Assembly: GCA_032718565.1 (NCBI GenBank) | Contig: JAVGVS010000025.1 | Span: 3,457,520 to 3,521,519 of the forward strand | Direction of reading: 5' to 3' | From: Distichodus sexfasciatus | Lineage: Eukaryota; Chordata; Actinopteri; Characiformes; Distichodontidae | Length of the DNA: 64,000 nucleotides | In this document: positions 11,041-22,529 of the stretch, piece after piece | How the letters are laid out: every line of letters begins with the position of its first letter | Numbering within the stretch: the first letter of the stretch is position 1 | Program-made: the position numbers and the translations under genes | The notes under the pieces: generated by a model | The model's database searches: none | Seen by the model: only the letters and a program-made list of their open reading frames with translations | Told to the model about the DNA's origin: nothing

Positions 11041-11244
11041 AGTGAGAGATTATTTGTCATTGTGAACACACCACAGCACAGCACACAGTTCACCACAACG
11101 AAACCATCTGTGAAGGAGCAGCGGGCAGCTGATATGGGGAACAGTGCTTTGGGACGGTGCCTTGTTTGTGGTACCTTTACTGATCTGAGATTCGAACCGA
11201 TGACCTTCTGATCACAATCATTATGTTACCACATGCCAGTGGGG
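11041..11244 (-). mobile_element. SINE-A copy, antisense
   Basis: On the plus strand it begins AGTGAGAGATTATTTGTCAT, the complement of the SINE-A 3' end. It runs through the CAGCACAGCACACAG block and GGACGGTGCCTTG, and ends with box B (GATTCGAACC) and the head (TGTTACCACATGCCAGT). Some body deletion in the GCAAATGCAG block. Confidence 0.88.
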
Positions 11245-11376
11245 ATTTCAGATCCCTATAGAACATAAAATTCATAGTTGAGCTCAGTCCCTGAGCAAGC
11301 ATCTTAACCCCATGTTTAAACTGTCCCTGTACACATCAAGAATTAAATGTAGTAAAGTAACTGATAAATGTAGTAA

Positions 11377-11475
11377 ATCTTATTATCTACATATAGTCAA
11401 AGTAAACTTCATCATCTCAGCTATATACAAGTATAGACGAGACGACGTGGCTCCAGTTTACAGACAAATATAGGG
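11377..11475 (+). mobile_element. LINE-like AGTCAAAGT repeat fragment, copy 1
   Basis: AGTCAAAGTAAACTTCATC, then GCTATATACAAGTATAGACGAGACGACGTGGCTCCAGTTTACAG in blocks shared with the fragment at 30752-31054. The class is uncertain; such sequence occurs at the ends of fish non-LTR elements. Confidence 0.5.
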
Positions 11476-11499
11476 AGTGAATCTGAGGTAGAATTTTGT

Positions 11500-12990
11500 G
11501 CTCTTAAATGTCATCCAGGAGATTAGAGTAACAGCCAAACTCTTCATGACATCTCCAAGGATCTTTGCTAACTCTGAGAGTCTGGACTGTTTTACATCTC
11601 ACCCAAAGCATATTGATCCAGAATGCCCACCACACTTTAAGTATGAGGTGGTAGAGGGTTGCGTGAAACGTATGGCCTTCTGCAGGTAAGAGATGATTAT
11701 GATGTCAGATCTGAATGATTTCGAATACTCTTTGAGATGTCTAAGGACCTTTATCAACTCCAGATCGCTCACCAACGTTAATTATGATGTGGTATAGGAT
11801 TGCGTAAGACTAGTAGCCATCTGCCTGTATAGAATTACTATTAGAGATGGCACCGATCTGATACGTGGAATGGATATCGGTCTGATAATGACTCAAATTC
11901 CCGGATCGGACATCGGTGGCATTGGGCGGATCTATAGAGCCGATCAGTTAATTGTATGTTTTTCTATGTTTGCGTATGCACGCACACTCAGTTGGTTCTG
12001 CATGGGAAGTGGCACTGCGGTAAAGCTGGTTTAATGTTCGACATTCGCGCTAATTCATGCATGTTGATTTGACAATGAGCGGAATAAGTAACGCAACACA
12101 CTACAACCCCAAAAGCCAATCACCTGATTATACTGTTTAATTTCCTTAACAACACCAGCTCTCACACACCATCTCTGTGTTCCTGATGGTTTTAGCGCTG
12201 CAGGATTAGGGACCGTCACAAAATTACAGAACTGTGTTTAAAGGAATAATTTTTGAGATGTAATTTTAATAATAAGTAACTTACCATATACATACGGCTG
12301 TGTAATTATTACATTGTCTTAGTTAGCAAAACTGTAAACTCAAGTATTTCCTTAAGCAGAACAGAATAATCTCAGTCTCCTACTCACAGAGAAATACACA
12401 ACGTAATAATTAAAAACTGCCATCGGATTGGTACTCTGGATCAGCTAGAGAGTCGGGACAGTTTCAATTGCGTCCAAAGCATTTTGCTCAAGAATGCTCA
12501 CCGCATGTTAATTATGAGGTGGTAGTGATAGAGGGTTTTAGCCTTCTCCAGGTAGGGATGATTACGAGGCCTGATCCAAATGGTTTCAATTTTGTCCAGG
12601 ACATTGGCGGAACAGTCCTTCTCTTTATGAGATGCTCAGAGACCTTTATAAACCCAGAGAGTCAGGACAGAAGTTTTACATTTTTCATACGAAGCATTTT
12701 GTGCCAGTACACTCACTACACTTAGCTATGGGATGGTAAAAGGTTGAGAGAGACTTGGAGATTGGGGGGTGATTAGGAGAGCAGATCTCAACAGCTCAAG
12801 GTGGGAAATTGATCCAGGACGTAGGGGTAACGGCCCTCTTTACGAGAGACGTCCAGGGATCTTTTACGAGCTCAGAGAGGCAGGAGCTGGCTTTTACGTC
12901 TCGTCTGAAGGAGGTCATCATTTTTACAGTACAGCGTCTCTCCATTGCTGCATTGGACCACTGAGATTCACACACTGACTGCAGAACTAC
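11500..12990. repeat. Decayed tandem array of ~190-220 bp units
   Basis: The same phrases recur in the same order: GTCCAGGA...GGAGTAAC..GCC, then CTCTTTAYGAGA, TCCAGGGATCTTT, CAGAGAGTC.GGAC, TTTTACATCTC, AAAGCATTTTGCTCAAGAATG and AATTATGAGGTGGTAGAGGG. Unit starts are near 11511, about 11700, 12443 (left-truncated), 12593 and 12811; the spacing from 12593 to 12811 is 218 bp. About five units are visible, with drift and internal deletions. A hAT-3 element splits the array at 11842-12439. The unit resembles an abundant otophysan dispersed repeat recalled from carp-like genomes. No frame stays open across units. Confidence 0.7.
11842..12439. mobile_element. hAT-3 element copy 1, inserted in the tandem array
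   Basis: Left end TAGAGATGGCACCGATCTG followed by repeated ATCGGT/GATCGGA words. The interior shares CAGGATTAGGGACCGTCACA, CAACACCAGCTCTCAC and TCTCTGTGTTCCTGATGG with the copy at 57181-57452, and appears reversed at 15976-16545. The right end (ATCGGATTGGTACTCT) is a decayed complement of the left. Tandem-array sequence resumes at once on the right. Confidence 0.75.
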
Positions 12991-14320
12991 AGTCCCTCCA
13001 CATGACAACCTAAATGCTCCAAGTTTTTCTCTAATCTAAGATCTGGACAGCACCAAACTTGCCGAGCTTTAGGTGCTTAGTTGCATTTATCTAGGAAGAT
13101 GTCCTTTATTATTTAAAAGGATGTATATAAAAGAATCATGTCAGTCTTATCTGTATGTTGAAAGAAAGCTGAAGTTACTTCTTTTCAGCGCGCTCCGATT
13201 GCATGCTTTGTTCCTTGGGCATCTACATATATTTTCCTGAAGTTTGTGAAAAGCGTGGGCACAAGGACACAGCAGGAGATTTCTGAATGTGGGTAGAGAG
13301 TAAGACAATTGCCAGAAGACTTGCAGGTCCATATGGTGACAAGCCTGTGGCCCTGCCATAAAAGCAGCCAATCTTTTTAGAAGCCTGTGGATTTTATTTA
13401 CTATGTGGACACCAATTGCACCAAATAAAATACAGGCTGAATTACCTTTTGCTCATAGAAAATCTCCTTACATGTGCGCAATTAAGTGTTTACTGGAATG
13501 TATGCAAGCATTTTTCTCACCAGGAAGCAGAAATTATTGCAGAGTTTATATACAGGATGGTGGAAAAAAACACAGTGCTGGTAATTGACTGCCAGGAATT
13601 ATGGGAGATTATGTTCAAAGCACTATCAAAGATGCAGTTAGTCGAGCATCTGCAGACTCAAAGGACAATCAAAGCGGAAGTGAGACTGAAACCCTGCAAT
13701 CTCGGCAATGCGAAACCTCTCGTGGCTAAGGTGTGCAACACTTGGAAAATAAAATTGGTCCTTCTCGCTGAGGTCCTGATGCTTGTAGAAGTTTCAGGTC
13801 CTCGCCGTTCGTTTCTTTGTAGGGACAACACGCTCGGGCTTCAGGGCTCCCCGAAGCCCCGTTTCTTACCTGAGATGTCCAGTTTGAAATATTGCTCACT
13901 ACCCGTGTTTTCCAAAGAGTTCCTTAACCCACATCCACTTCCCAGCAGGAAAAAAGAAATGACTCCCCCAGGGGTAGGTAAAGCAAAGTATCTGTGAGCC
14001 ATCTTGGGCTGTATTGTTTGTTCACTAATTTAGCCATTTGTTGACGTTAGAATTTCCTCCAGGGAGCATAAGAGCTTCATAGAATAACCTACTTTGAATA
14101 ATATTCATTTCTTCATCAAATTACTCCGTCCTCAGATATTGAGCTTTATTAATGAGTTGTAATTAATAATTAATTTATATACATGACTCATGGCAGCTTG
14201 AGAAAATGGATGCACCCTGTTTTTTAGAGGGTGTGCTAATTATCAATTAAATCTTCTATGTGTTCCACTCTTGTTAGATGTTTGTGGATTTAATTTGTTT
14301 TTCCACTTCATATTCAGATA
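12991..14320. other. Unique-looking DNA
   Basis: No named repeat. The plus strand is open for 193 codons at 13416-13997, but the peptide has no domain, an odd composition, and a second frame overlaps it. The minus strand has a donor-like CTCAG|GTAAGAAA at 13870-13863 with no good acceptor. 14090-14280 is AT-rich with TTAATGAGTTGTAATTAAT and CTAATTATCAATTAAATC words typical of homeodomain-site clusters. Confidence 0.35.
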
Positions 14321-14355
14321 GTATGTATGTATATCTATCTATCTATCTATATACA

Positions 14356-14429
<74 letters not shown>

Positions 14430-14440
14430 AATATATATAT
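14321..14440. repeat. (TCTA)n then long (TA)n microsatellite
   Basis: GTATGTATGTATATC, then four TCTA units, then an almost pure TA tract of about 80-90 bp. Such tracts extrude cruciforms. Confidence 0.95.
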
Positions 14441-14740
14441 CGATAAATCACTGATACAGATGTGGGTGATTTTGCATCGATGCAGTGGCAGACCAATATC
14501 GATTATATCGGAGTTTCCAACCTGTGATCCGCGGCATACTCATTGAATAAAGAATTTAATGCAAAAATCTAAAAAATAACAGAAAAAATAGTCCCCCAAT
14601 CTGCGTGCAATGTGAAGTATTGCAGAAAAACTGATGGAATGCTTTGTGATTGCATCGAATCGAATCGTTGACATGATAATCGTAATTTAATCATATCTTG
14701 AGACCAGTGAAAGTTCACACCTCTAATATATACTGTTCCT
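14441..14740. mobile_element. Repeat E copy 1 (hAT-like MITE)
   Basis: Shares ordered blocks with 55734-56025: GCAGTGGCAGACCA, ATCGATTATATCG, CCAATCTGCGTGCAATGTG, TGATGGAATGCTTTGTGATTG, then GAATCGTTGACATGATAATCG and GAGACCAGTGAA. Left border is lost against the TA tract. Family unnamed; ATCG-rich subterminal repeats suggest a hAT-type element. Confidence 0.6.
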
Positions 14741-15975
14741 TGAGACGTCTGACTCTTTCAAAGCAAAATATGAAGAATCCTGTAAATACTTTATCTTATA
14801 CTTACAGGACATATATAATATGTTAAGCATGTACTTTGTTAGAGAAACTGTCTAATTTTAATTGTTTATTTTTGGGATAGGCTAAAATCTATTCTAACAA
14901 TTAATCTATTTCCTTTACGTAATCTCTTGTCTTGGGAAAGAATCAGATTTGTCATTTGGTACATCTTGTATTTGTGTAACTATGTCTAATATATCTTCAT
15001 TCATTCATTCATTTTCGAAGAACCGCTCAATGCCAACCGTGGCTGGACCAACCCTCCACTTGAGGTTGCAAGTAACTTAGGCTTGATCTTAGATACACAT
15101 TAGTAAGCCAGACAGATTTTTGTCAGATTTTTTATATATATGACTAGCTAACCTTACCAGCCGCTCCTACAACTTACATCTTTCTACATTTTGATTCACA
15201 GTCATGTTCTGTGGTTTTATTTGGGAATTCTTTGTTCCATCCTAAAGCTCACACATGTAATTTGTTGGGTCGAATGGTAGACCGTGAGTGAAATACGCCA
15301 GCATTAAACAAAGCTTGTGTCAACAGACCACAGGATATTGCTAGCGGACAGCTGGAGTCTGGCATCTATCTCTTTCAGCGGCGACTGAACAGCGAGCTGC
15401 ACCGCTGCTGTCTGCAAGGTTGATGTAACAGCTATAAATAATACAGAGACGTGTGGCCCTGGGAATACGTGTAGCTAAAACAACGGTAGACGGCCTTCGC
15501 TCTGCTGCTCTGTACTAACATCAGGTCATTACACATTAATGAGGCTTAGATTCTGCCCTTATTCTTTGGCCCCAGAGATTCGCCATTATTTTTAGTTGAC
15601 TGTTTACAGGTTTGTGACTTTACACTCAAAGTATTTGGAAAAGTGGTTAATTACTGACCCAAATCGATTACGATAACATAGTGATAACATAGTGACAAAC
15701 ATTATACCTTCCTTTATGAACAAACATGTAGATTGATAATGACGGTTCTAAGAGAGTTCCTAATATGTTCGTGGGCCTCATTCAAGCATCCGCTGTTCAG
15801 AAATTGTTCTTAAAATCACTTACACAATTTCATGAAGATTTATTTCTTGTTTATGAATTGTTTCTAATCTACAACTTATTGGGTTTTCTTCAATTCTGCA
15901 CTTTTATAATACTGTATTGGATAAAGATTTTACTTTCTTAAGACCAAAAAGTTGGCGTATGATGGCCATTGTTAT
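14741..15975. other. Unique-looking DNA
   Basis: 14998-15060 holds ATTCATTCATTCATTTTC then GAACCGCTC, a scrap of the same composite repeat as 7105-7440. 15240-15640 is free of repeats and evenly composed, with CATTACACATTAATGAGG and GGACAGCTGGAGTC; it could be a conserved non-coding block. No exon recognised. Confidence 0.35.
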
Positions 15976-16545
15976 TAGACGTGGCACAACACCACTTGTT
16001 AAATGTCTGATACAATACCAATATTGTAAATTTGGATATCCGCTGATACGATATAAATCTCGATACAGTCTTTTTTAAACAGAAAATAATGCTTTAAAAA
16101 ATGTTGACTGAGATTATTATTTTATGCTTAAGGAAATGCTTAGTGCAAGCTTTGTTTTCCTTACTAAAAACAATGTAATAATTACACACCCATATGTACA
16201 GTATATGCAAAATTATTTATTATTAAAATAACATATAACAATTATTCATTTAAACACAGTTGTGTAATTTTGTGATGGTTCCTAATCCTGTGGTGCTAAA
16301 ACCATCAGGAATACAGAGATTGCGAGCGTGAGCTGGTGTTGCTAAAAGAAATTAATCAGTATAACTATGTAATTTGCTTTTAGGGTTGTAGTGTATTGTG
16401 GTATATTGCGTTGCTTGTTCTGCTCATTGTCATATCAATATGTAGGAATTAGTGTGAACGTTGAACAATAAACCGCTTTACTGGTCACTTCCATGCAGAA
16501 CCAATTGAGCATTTACAGTTCGACTCCATAGATCGGCCCAATTCA
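15976..16545. mobile_element. hAT-3 element copy 2, right end truncated
   Basis: Starts TAGACGTGGCACAACACC and contains, reversed relative to 11842-12439, the blocks TGTGATGGTTCCTAATCCTG, CCATCAGGAATACAGAGA and AGCTGGTGTTGCTA. Stops in ATAGATCGGCCCAATTCAC without a terminal repeat. Confidence 0.72.
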
Positions 16546-16604
16546 CAGTATTTAGTAGGCTGTCATATCCGGAGTGATATGAGACTGATATGTGTTCTGT
16601 AATT

Positions 16605-16922
16605 TCAGAGATAGTCTTCCTGAAGCAACTAAGTAGCAGGTGGGGCAGTTGGTAGTGTAACGTTCACCCTGTGACTGGAAGGCCATCGGTTTAGGTCCCG
16701 AATCAGTAAAGGTGCCACTGAGGTACTCATGAGCAAGAGCAAATCTAGGCGTTCCAAAGCTGCCCACACTCCACAAATGACTTATGGTGCACTGTGTGCT
16801 TCGCTGTGTTCATAATGACAAAAAGTCACTCACTAACTTGGGGCTAAAGGTCTTGCTCAAGGGCTCAGTGGTGGTAGTGCTGGCTGGAGGATAGAGCTGG
16901 ATGTGAATCTACCACCACTTGG
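16605..16922 (-). mobile_element. SINE-B copy split by a SINE-A
   Basis: SINE-B here means a tRNA-headed element with an L2-like tail (GGAAGTTGCTCTGGATAAGA). Antisense pieces lie on both sides of the inner SINE-A: GATAGTCTTCCTGAAGCAACT on the left, and CTTGGGGCTAAAGGTCTTGC then GTGGTAGTGCTGG on the right. AACT is repeated at both junctions. Confidence 0.65.
16642..16834 (+). mobile_element. SINE-A copy nested in SINE-B
   Basis: Begins GGGGCAGTTGGTAGTGTAAC; box-B region TCGGTTTAGGTCCC; GGTACTCATGAGCAAG; ends ATAATGACAAAAAGTCACTC. It lacks the ATGGGTCAAATGCAG block. The nesting shows it is younger than the host SINE-B. Confidence 0.85.
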
Positions 16923-18405
16923 TTTTTAGGCAAGTAAATCAGATAAAAGCTCTGAAGGTTTCTACTAAAATCCAGTGGAATGTGGCTTGTTAGTCAGTGC
17001 TCATACGTTCTATCATTGAAATAAATCTCTCGGGGCTTATTTGTATTTCCTCCTGCCGTATTTCTGAAATGATTTTTAGATCTCTAGATAAAAGGGAGCA
17101 TTCAAATGCTTACCTATAGAAATCACCAGCATAATGGAGGTTAAATAAATTAAGTCTTAATAAAGCCCTGAGATTTATTCGGCTCCCTCCTCGCATAAGG
17201 AGAGATTTGGCTAGAAGTAGTATTCACAGTTAACAGGATGCGTGTGTGTGTTTGTGTGTTTGTTGCTCAATCCCGAATAGCGGTTTTATCGTCATAACAT
17301 TTCGAACCTAATCCAGTGCAAAAGTGAAAAGGCTGTTGACCTAAAGCACTTGAGTTTATTTAAATTATGCATGAGCAGTGTCGGGCATGGTTTGTCACAT
17401 GCTGATATATAAAATGCCACGCTTTTAATACCCATTAACTTATTATCCATTTATTATCTAATAATTTATTAATCTATTTATTTATGCTAATCTCATTGAG
17501 TGCTTGATGTTATAACGTACTAGCTTCTCATAGATGTGCTAGCACAAATTAGCATGAATTAGCTGCTATTAGCACTTAGTATATTTTATGATATGCAGTG
17601 ATGCTCATGCCTAGTTTAAATTTACTCATATTATCTACATCTCCAGGCTCTCAGGCTGGCTCTATAGAGATCTAGGTACTATGAATATGGTATATCTGAC
17701 TTCGTCCAGAGCGCCCTTACTGACCGCTCCATTCAGACTGTGCATTTATTTTTTATTTATTTATTTATTTAAAAAAAACAACTTTCCTATGCACATACAT
17801 CCTCAGGTTTAGTGAAATAGTTATATGTGACAGGAGAACCCTGCTGGACATATAAAATAAGATATCACTTTTAATTTCAAAAACTTTTTAAATATGATTC
17901 GTCGTGGCTGTCTGAGATACTATGTGGCTCGAAGGACGACAATGGACGCAACGCTGACTCACAGCAAAGAACAAAGAATCAAATCAAAGAAGAAATCAAG
18001 CCAAGCCTTGCTGTCTTATTACCTTATCCTCTGCTAGTGTAAGTGTGAAACTAGACTTTTGGAGGTGCTGGTATAGATCACACAAGGAACATCTGGACAG
18101 CATTCAAATATAGAGGAAAAAGTTGTTTACCTGAATGAGGTGCAGAATTTGTGCTGAAGGTGATTTTTAAAAAATCACAAAAAGGATTGAACATTTCAGC
18201 TACAAAAATGAGATTTGTAAAAAAAATGGCTTTATTAATGAGGACCAGCAAAACTAACAACAATATGGCCATGGTTGTGTCGATGTCGTTTAGGCGATCT
18301 GAGCCAGATGGTCTTTCGAAGACACATCCTCTCGTCTTTTGTAGCTCATACTGTCATTATGTCTAATAATAACACATTTTTTAAAAAAAGTGTGTGTGTG
18401 TTTGT
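16923..18405. other. Unique DNA with a CNE-like block
   Basis: 17010-17240 (CCTGCCGTATTTCTGAAATG, GGAGGTTAAATAAATTAAG, TCTTAATAAAGCCCTGAG) is repeat-free and AT-rich with homeodomain-type sites, a texture common in vertebrate conserved non-coding elements; this is inference. 17750-17775 is a T/A tract. No coding exon seen. Confidence 0.35.
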
Positions 18406-18430
18406 GTGGGGGTGGGTGGGGGGGGGGGGG
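18406..18430 (+). repeat. G-run with quadruplex potential
   Basis: Five G, T, three G, T, then thirteen G in a row, preceded by (TG)n. This satisfies the four-G-tract pattern with one-base loops on the plus strand. Confidence 0.85.
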
Positions 18431-19019
18431 CATTGTTCTTCATCATACCGACTCTTCACTAGTGCAAAATACCACACACAATTTCCAGCAAAGGACGTTA
18501 CTCCTTTTTAGTAAGTGGCTCAAAGTGATCACTTTAGTCTCCTCCTCTATTTTTCAACAGCATTTCACTTGAAATTCACATTTATGAGGCCCGGCGTGCT
18601 AAAAACTCCAGCTCAGTGGCAACCTGCTTTGTGCACAGTAAAAGGCTTTTGCTCACCGGGTGATGGATCAGATGTTTGTTTTTATACACGTAGACGCATT
18701 AGCACCATCGCAAATGTTTAGTAAATACAGACCACTGCTTCATACATGGGGTCAGGGGCATGATGCCAGGCTCCCCACCCAGCGAGAGGTCAGCATGTTG
18801 TTATGTCTACTGAAAAAAACAACAGCTTGGCCCAGCAAGCTGGTTTTGGCTGACCATCAGTATAAAGTCCGTGCCCATAAATACTCATTTTACTGACCAC
18901 CTTAAGATGGGTTTTGGATACTTTAATTGCTTTGTGGTCACACTAGCATGGCAAACCCAAATGAAAGCTTCCTGTAAGAGCCAAATCAGGAGCTGATTGA
19001 TAATATTGATCATCAATAA
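18431..19019. other. Unassigned DNA
   Basis: No gene or named repeat. Short plus-strand frames at 18515-18896 have no domain. Confidence 0.35.
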
Positions 19020-19220
19020 TTTAAAGGTGCTATATGTAAGATTGTGGCCAAAACTGGTAGTGCAGTCAAATTCAAAATACTGTTTCCCCTCCCACTCTTC
19101 TTCAGACTTAAGCTTGGCTGATAGGTTGGCAAATACTGCAAGAACCGATCTACAAGGAGCTACCATGGCAAGCAACAGTAGTCCGTTGGTCATATAATGC
19201 CACCTCAGCATCTGTCTTTA
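19020..19220. mobile_element. Probable MITE fragment (TTAAAGGTGCTATATGTAAG type)
   Basis: The start TTTAAAGGTGCTATATGTAA, the interior GGTTGGCAAATACTGCAAG and the end CATATAATGCCACC resemble a common fish DNA-transposon remnant. Only recollection supports this; no TSD was found. Confidence 0.4.
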
Positions 19221-20128
19221 AATTCTTTTCCGCTTTCAGTCATCTCCATCTTTCAAACGTATCTTCTGTGCTGATCCTCGTTTTGTTTCTGCTTTGGTCA
19301 AGATGTTTTTGAGAGTCATAGCCAGGCCTTTTAATTTTCGTAATGATCAGTATTTCAAATGTACATGATTCCTTAATCTCTGGTGACGTACAGTATTAGC
19401 TACATTTTATGATTTCTTTGCCATACATTTCATACATATAGCTTATTTAACACAATTATTGATCAATAATTAAGTCAAAATGTGATTTACCAGATTTGTG
19501 TTAGTTTAGTTTTAAATGCATTCAATGTTTAAAAATACAAAAATTACTTATGATTCGACAACATGATGTAATAGTCTCAGTGTCAGATGCCAGTGTTTTT
19601 TGACTGTTCTTAGGATTTTATAAAATGCAAATTAACTAATTACAAATAAACATAATTTATTAGTATCAAATTTTAATATATATTTAAGCTGCTTTGTCTC
19701 TTCACTCCCATTGCAAAAGCTGTTTGCTAGACTAAATAAAAGGCTGGTGCAGCCTGAGAAGGAATACGCACATGAGTACCACTACAGTTCCTTTTTTTTA
19801 ACAAGGTAAGCACATGGCAAAAAATGTGTTCAATCTAATTAAAAAAAATGTAAAAATAGCAGTTACACCAGGCGCATGGTCTGGTGTTCTTATTGAAGCA
19901 AGGGTAAACCATGCAATAAAGCAATCAGAGTGTTGTGTTCCATTCCCCGAAAAAGGCAGGTGTTCATGCACCTCGTCTGATTGCTGTTATAATGGCACAT
20001 ATGGTATGATTCTGCTTCTGAAACAGATCGGCTCACTGGTGAAGTGAAAGCATGGGGGCAGATCATCTGTTGCAGAATTCAGAATTACATTTGTAACAAA
20101 GCGATAATTATATTGCCATTTACACATT
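19221..20128. other. Unassigned AT-rich DNA
   Basis: No gene or repeat family recognised. A donor-like ACAAG|GTAAGC at about 19805 has no partner. Confidence 0.35.
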
Positions 20129-20819
20129 GGGGGAAGTTGGTGGTGTAATGTTGAGGGAGTTCTCTCCATAATTGGAGGGTGGCCGGTTTCAGTCCCAGAT
20201 TGGTAAAGGTACTAGGGATGCGCGATACGGGAATTATTGGCCAATGCTGATATCCGATGTTTTTTGTGCGTATAGATGCCGATGCCGATAAATGAAGAAG
20301 GCAGAGTCGAGCGCGAGCACAGGCACAGTTGAGCGCATAAAGACAAGATATTTAGCTTAAAACTGTTCCCTTGCACGCTCAGGATTTTGGCACAAAAACA
20401 CCGCGACAACTCTACGTGCATTACCTAGTGCGTTGAGAGCCATTACGCTACGACCCAGACGTGGCTATTTCCAAAGATGCACACTACCTCATAGAACAGA
20501 ATGATAAGAGCGTCCTCCCTACCATACTATTAAGCCCCATACATTGTAATACAGAAGGCATGGGCCGTATGAAATCTGACTTCAGACTTTGGACATGCCT
20601 GAACCAAGCGCTCACTATCCGACGCACAATTAATGCATCATAAAATATCGGGCAAAACTAAGCATCGACGCCGTAATTCCGATATGTTTCCGTTATTATC
20701 GTGCATCCCTAAAAGCTACCACTGAGCTACCTCAGTGTACCTTCCCCAAGCACTGCTTCCCCGCTGCCTACTGCAGAGGTCACTTTTCGTTGTGTTGCAC
20801 CACAAGCACAAACAACAAT
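20129..20819 (+). mobile_element. SINE-A copy split by a hAT-1 element
   Basis: Left half (20129-20212): GGGGAAGTTGGTGGTGTAAT ... GGTTTCAGTCCCAGATTGGT. Right half (20712-20819): CTACCACTGAGCTACCTCAG, CTTCCCCAAGCACTGCTTCC, TGCAGAGGTCAC. The two halves join correctly to rebuild one SINE-A body, apart from a decayed 3' end. Confidence 0.82.
20213..20711. mobile_element. hAT-1 family element copy 2, inside a SINE-A
   Basis: Ends TAGGGATGCGCGATACGGG and TATTATCGTGCATCCCTA. AAAGGTAC (20205-20212) and AAAGCTAC (20712-20719) flank it and match at 7 of 8 bases, an 8-bp hAT target duplication. At 499 bp it is the cleanest copy of the family in the window and defines its consensus; no transposase. Confidence 0.88.
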
Positions 20820-21285
20820 ATTTTCATATTAACAATGTATGACAAGTTTAACAATCTGTAATAAAATGGCAATTTATGACCAGATTTAACAACAATACAA
20901 GGTACGATGAGCGTATAAAATGCCGCTCATTCACATGGACATGGACATAAAAGCCCTGACTGCCACTGGTCAATTGCAGAGTCAGTGACTCTTATTGAGT
21001 AAGGTATTGGAGCTGGTTCATAGTGTGGTGATAAATATAATAATCACACAGAAGTTGCACATCTGAAGGAAAGAATGTTGAAAATTGGTAAAAATTTCAG
21101 TTGAAAGCTGAAATGTAGAAAGCTCTTTTTTTGTCTTTTTAAAATAGTTTGCTGTATAGAATTTTTCACATGGTCACCTTTTTCAGGTGTAAGCACTGTG
21201 TCTCTTCCCTGTGTGTGCAATAAGAGGAGTGTATTTGCGTGTGCACATGCCTATGTAGGTGTTTATAACTGTTTTGGTTACGGCA
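20820..21285. other. Unassigned DNA
   Basis: AT-rich, with GTATGACAAGTTTAACAATC and TTTATGACCAGATTTAACAA forming a short imperfect duplication at 20836-20890. No gene seen. Confidence 0.35.
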
Positions 21286-21288
21286 GTT

Positions 21289-21422
21289 TCATAATTTCAG
21301 GGGCAACTTCTCCAAGAGCAACTTGGGTTTGAGGATCTTGGCCAGGAACCCAGTGATGGTAGTGCTGGAGGTAGGATTCAAACCCACAACATCTTGGACC
21401 AGGTGCAAGTGTCCTACCTTAG
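21289..21422 (-). mobile_element. SINE-B copy, antisense
   Basis: CCAAGAGCAACTTGGGTTTG, AGGATCTTGGCCAGGAACCC, GTGATGGTAGTGCTGGAGGT and AGGATTCAAACCCACAAC (box B, antisense) appear in order. The L2-like tail is lost and a SINE-A head abuts its right side. Confidence 0.75.
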
Positions 21423-21550
21423 GTGGGGCCGTTGGTGGCGTAACGGTTGGGCACTCGCCCTGTGATCGGAAGGTCGCCGGTTTGTATCCTAGACTGGTAA
21501 AGTTACCACTGAGGTACTTATAAGGAAGGTACCGTCCCCAAGCACTCACT
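21423..21550 (+). mobile_element. SINE-A head, 3'-truncated
   Basis: GTGGGGCCGTTGGTGGCGTA, GGTCGCCGGTTTGTATCC and GGTACCGTCCCCAAGCACTC are present; the 3' half is missing. Confidence 0.82.
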
Positions 21551-22529
21551 CTTACTTACACCCACTACAACCAAATGACCGAAAATGACTTGACCCGTGT
21601 CAAAACAAACAATAACCTGCAAATGACCATCATAAAAACTATGCTGGACTCTTCTTTTTTCTACCACCGAGTGCCATGAGCATCAGGGTTGTGCATGGGC
21701 AGCTGCAACGTGTCCCGACAAGCCTGAGGAATTAGTTTTGAGATAACAACGGCACAGTTGAAGCATGGTTTAGCGTGGAAGCTTTAGTTGTCCCGAAGGA
21801 CTCGCTCTCTCTGCTCTGCTACTTCAGATAAACTGCACTGTCTGGGTTTCAAGTAGGCCAATCCGGATGGAAGTTGTAAATAAACATATCACAATGTTTG
21901 TTCTCCTTGCTCAGCGGCTGCCATGACATTCGCAAGCTGCATGATGAAAGGGTAGCAGCCGTCATATTTACACGTAAATAAAGTGATTTCTACACTACAG
22001 TCATACATTTTTTTTTTATTTTTTTTTTAACAAATGTTGGTGTTCACTTCCTTTTGCAAATAATGAATGCCGCCCTGGAGTTTCTTGCTTTAAAAAGATT
22101 GCTGAGGTATTGCAACATAAACGAAGTTTACAAATTCTGTTGTGTTTGACACATATCAAATCAGTGAAAATTTGGAAGTCAGAGTTTTACCACAGTGACA
22201 GGCTCCAATATTTTGTCTAGTCACATAGTGTACCCTCTTGTATAAAAGTAATAATCTCTGTCTGCTCACCTGCCATTTCATTGCTTACATTTTAGGCCCT
22301 GCTCTACCTTTGCCTTTTGGTACAAGGTCCTGCTGGAGAAACATCTTACACCTCATGCCTAAAATGCAGACGTGAAACTCATGGGGTTTTTTTTTTATCA
22401 CAAAAATAGAATGATTTCACCACAGATTGGCAAGATTCCTGCAAAGTGCCCAAATAACATCTGAATCACTAATTTGATTTGATTGAACCGTTGATGATGT
22501 AGTGTGATGAAAGCACATCTTAGATATTA
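21551..22529. other. Unassigned DNA
   Basis: Contains T-homopolymer runs at 22008-22030 and 22386-22396. No gene or named repeat. Confidence 0.35.

Noticed and set aside
13416..13997. 193-codon plus ORF
   Set aside because: No domain, no supporting splice signals, overlapping alternative frame. Expected by chance in 64 kb.
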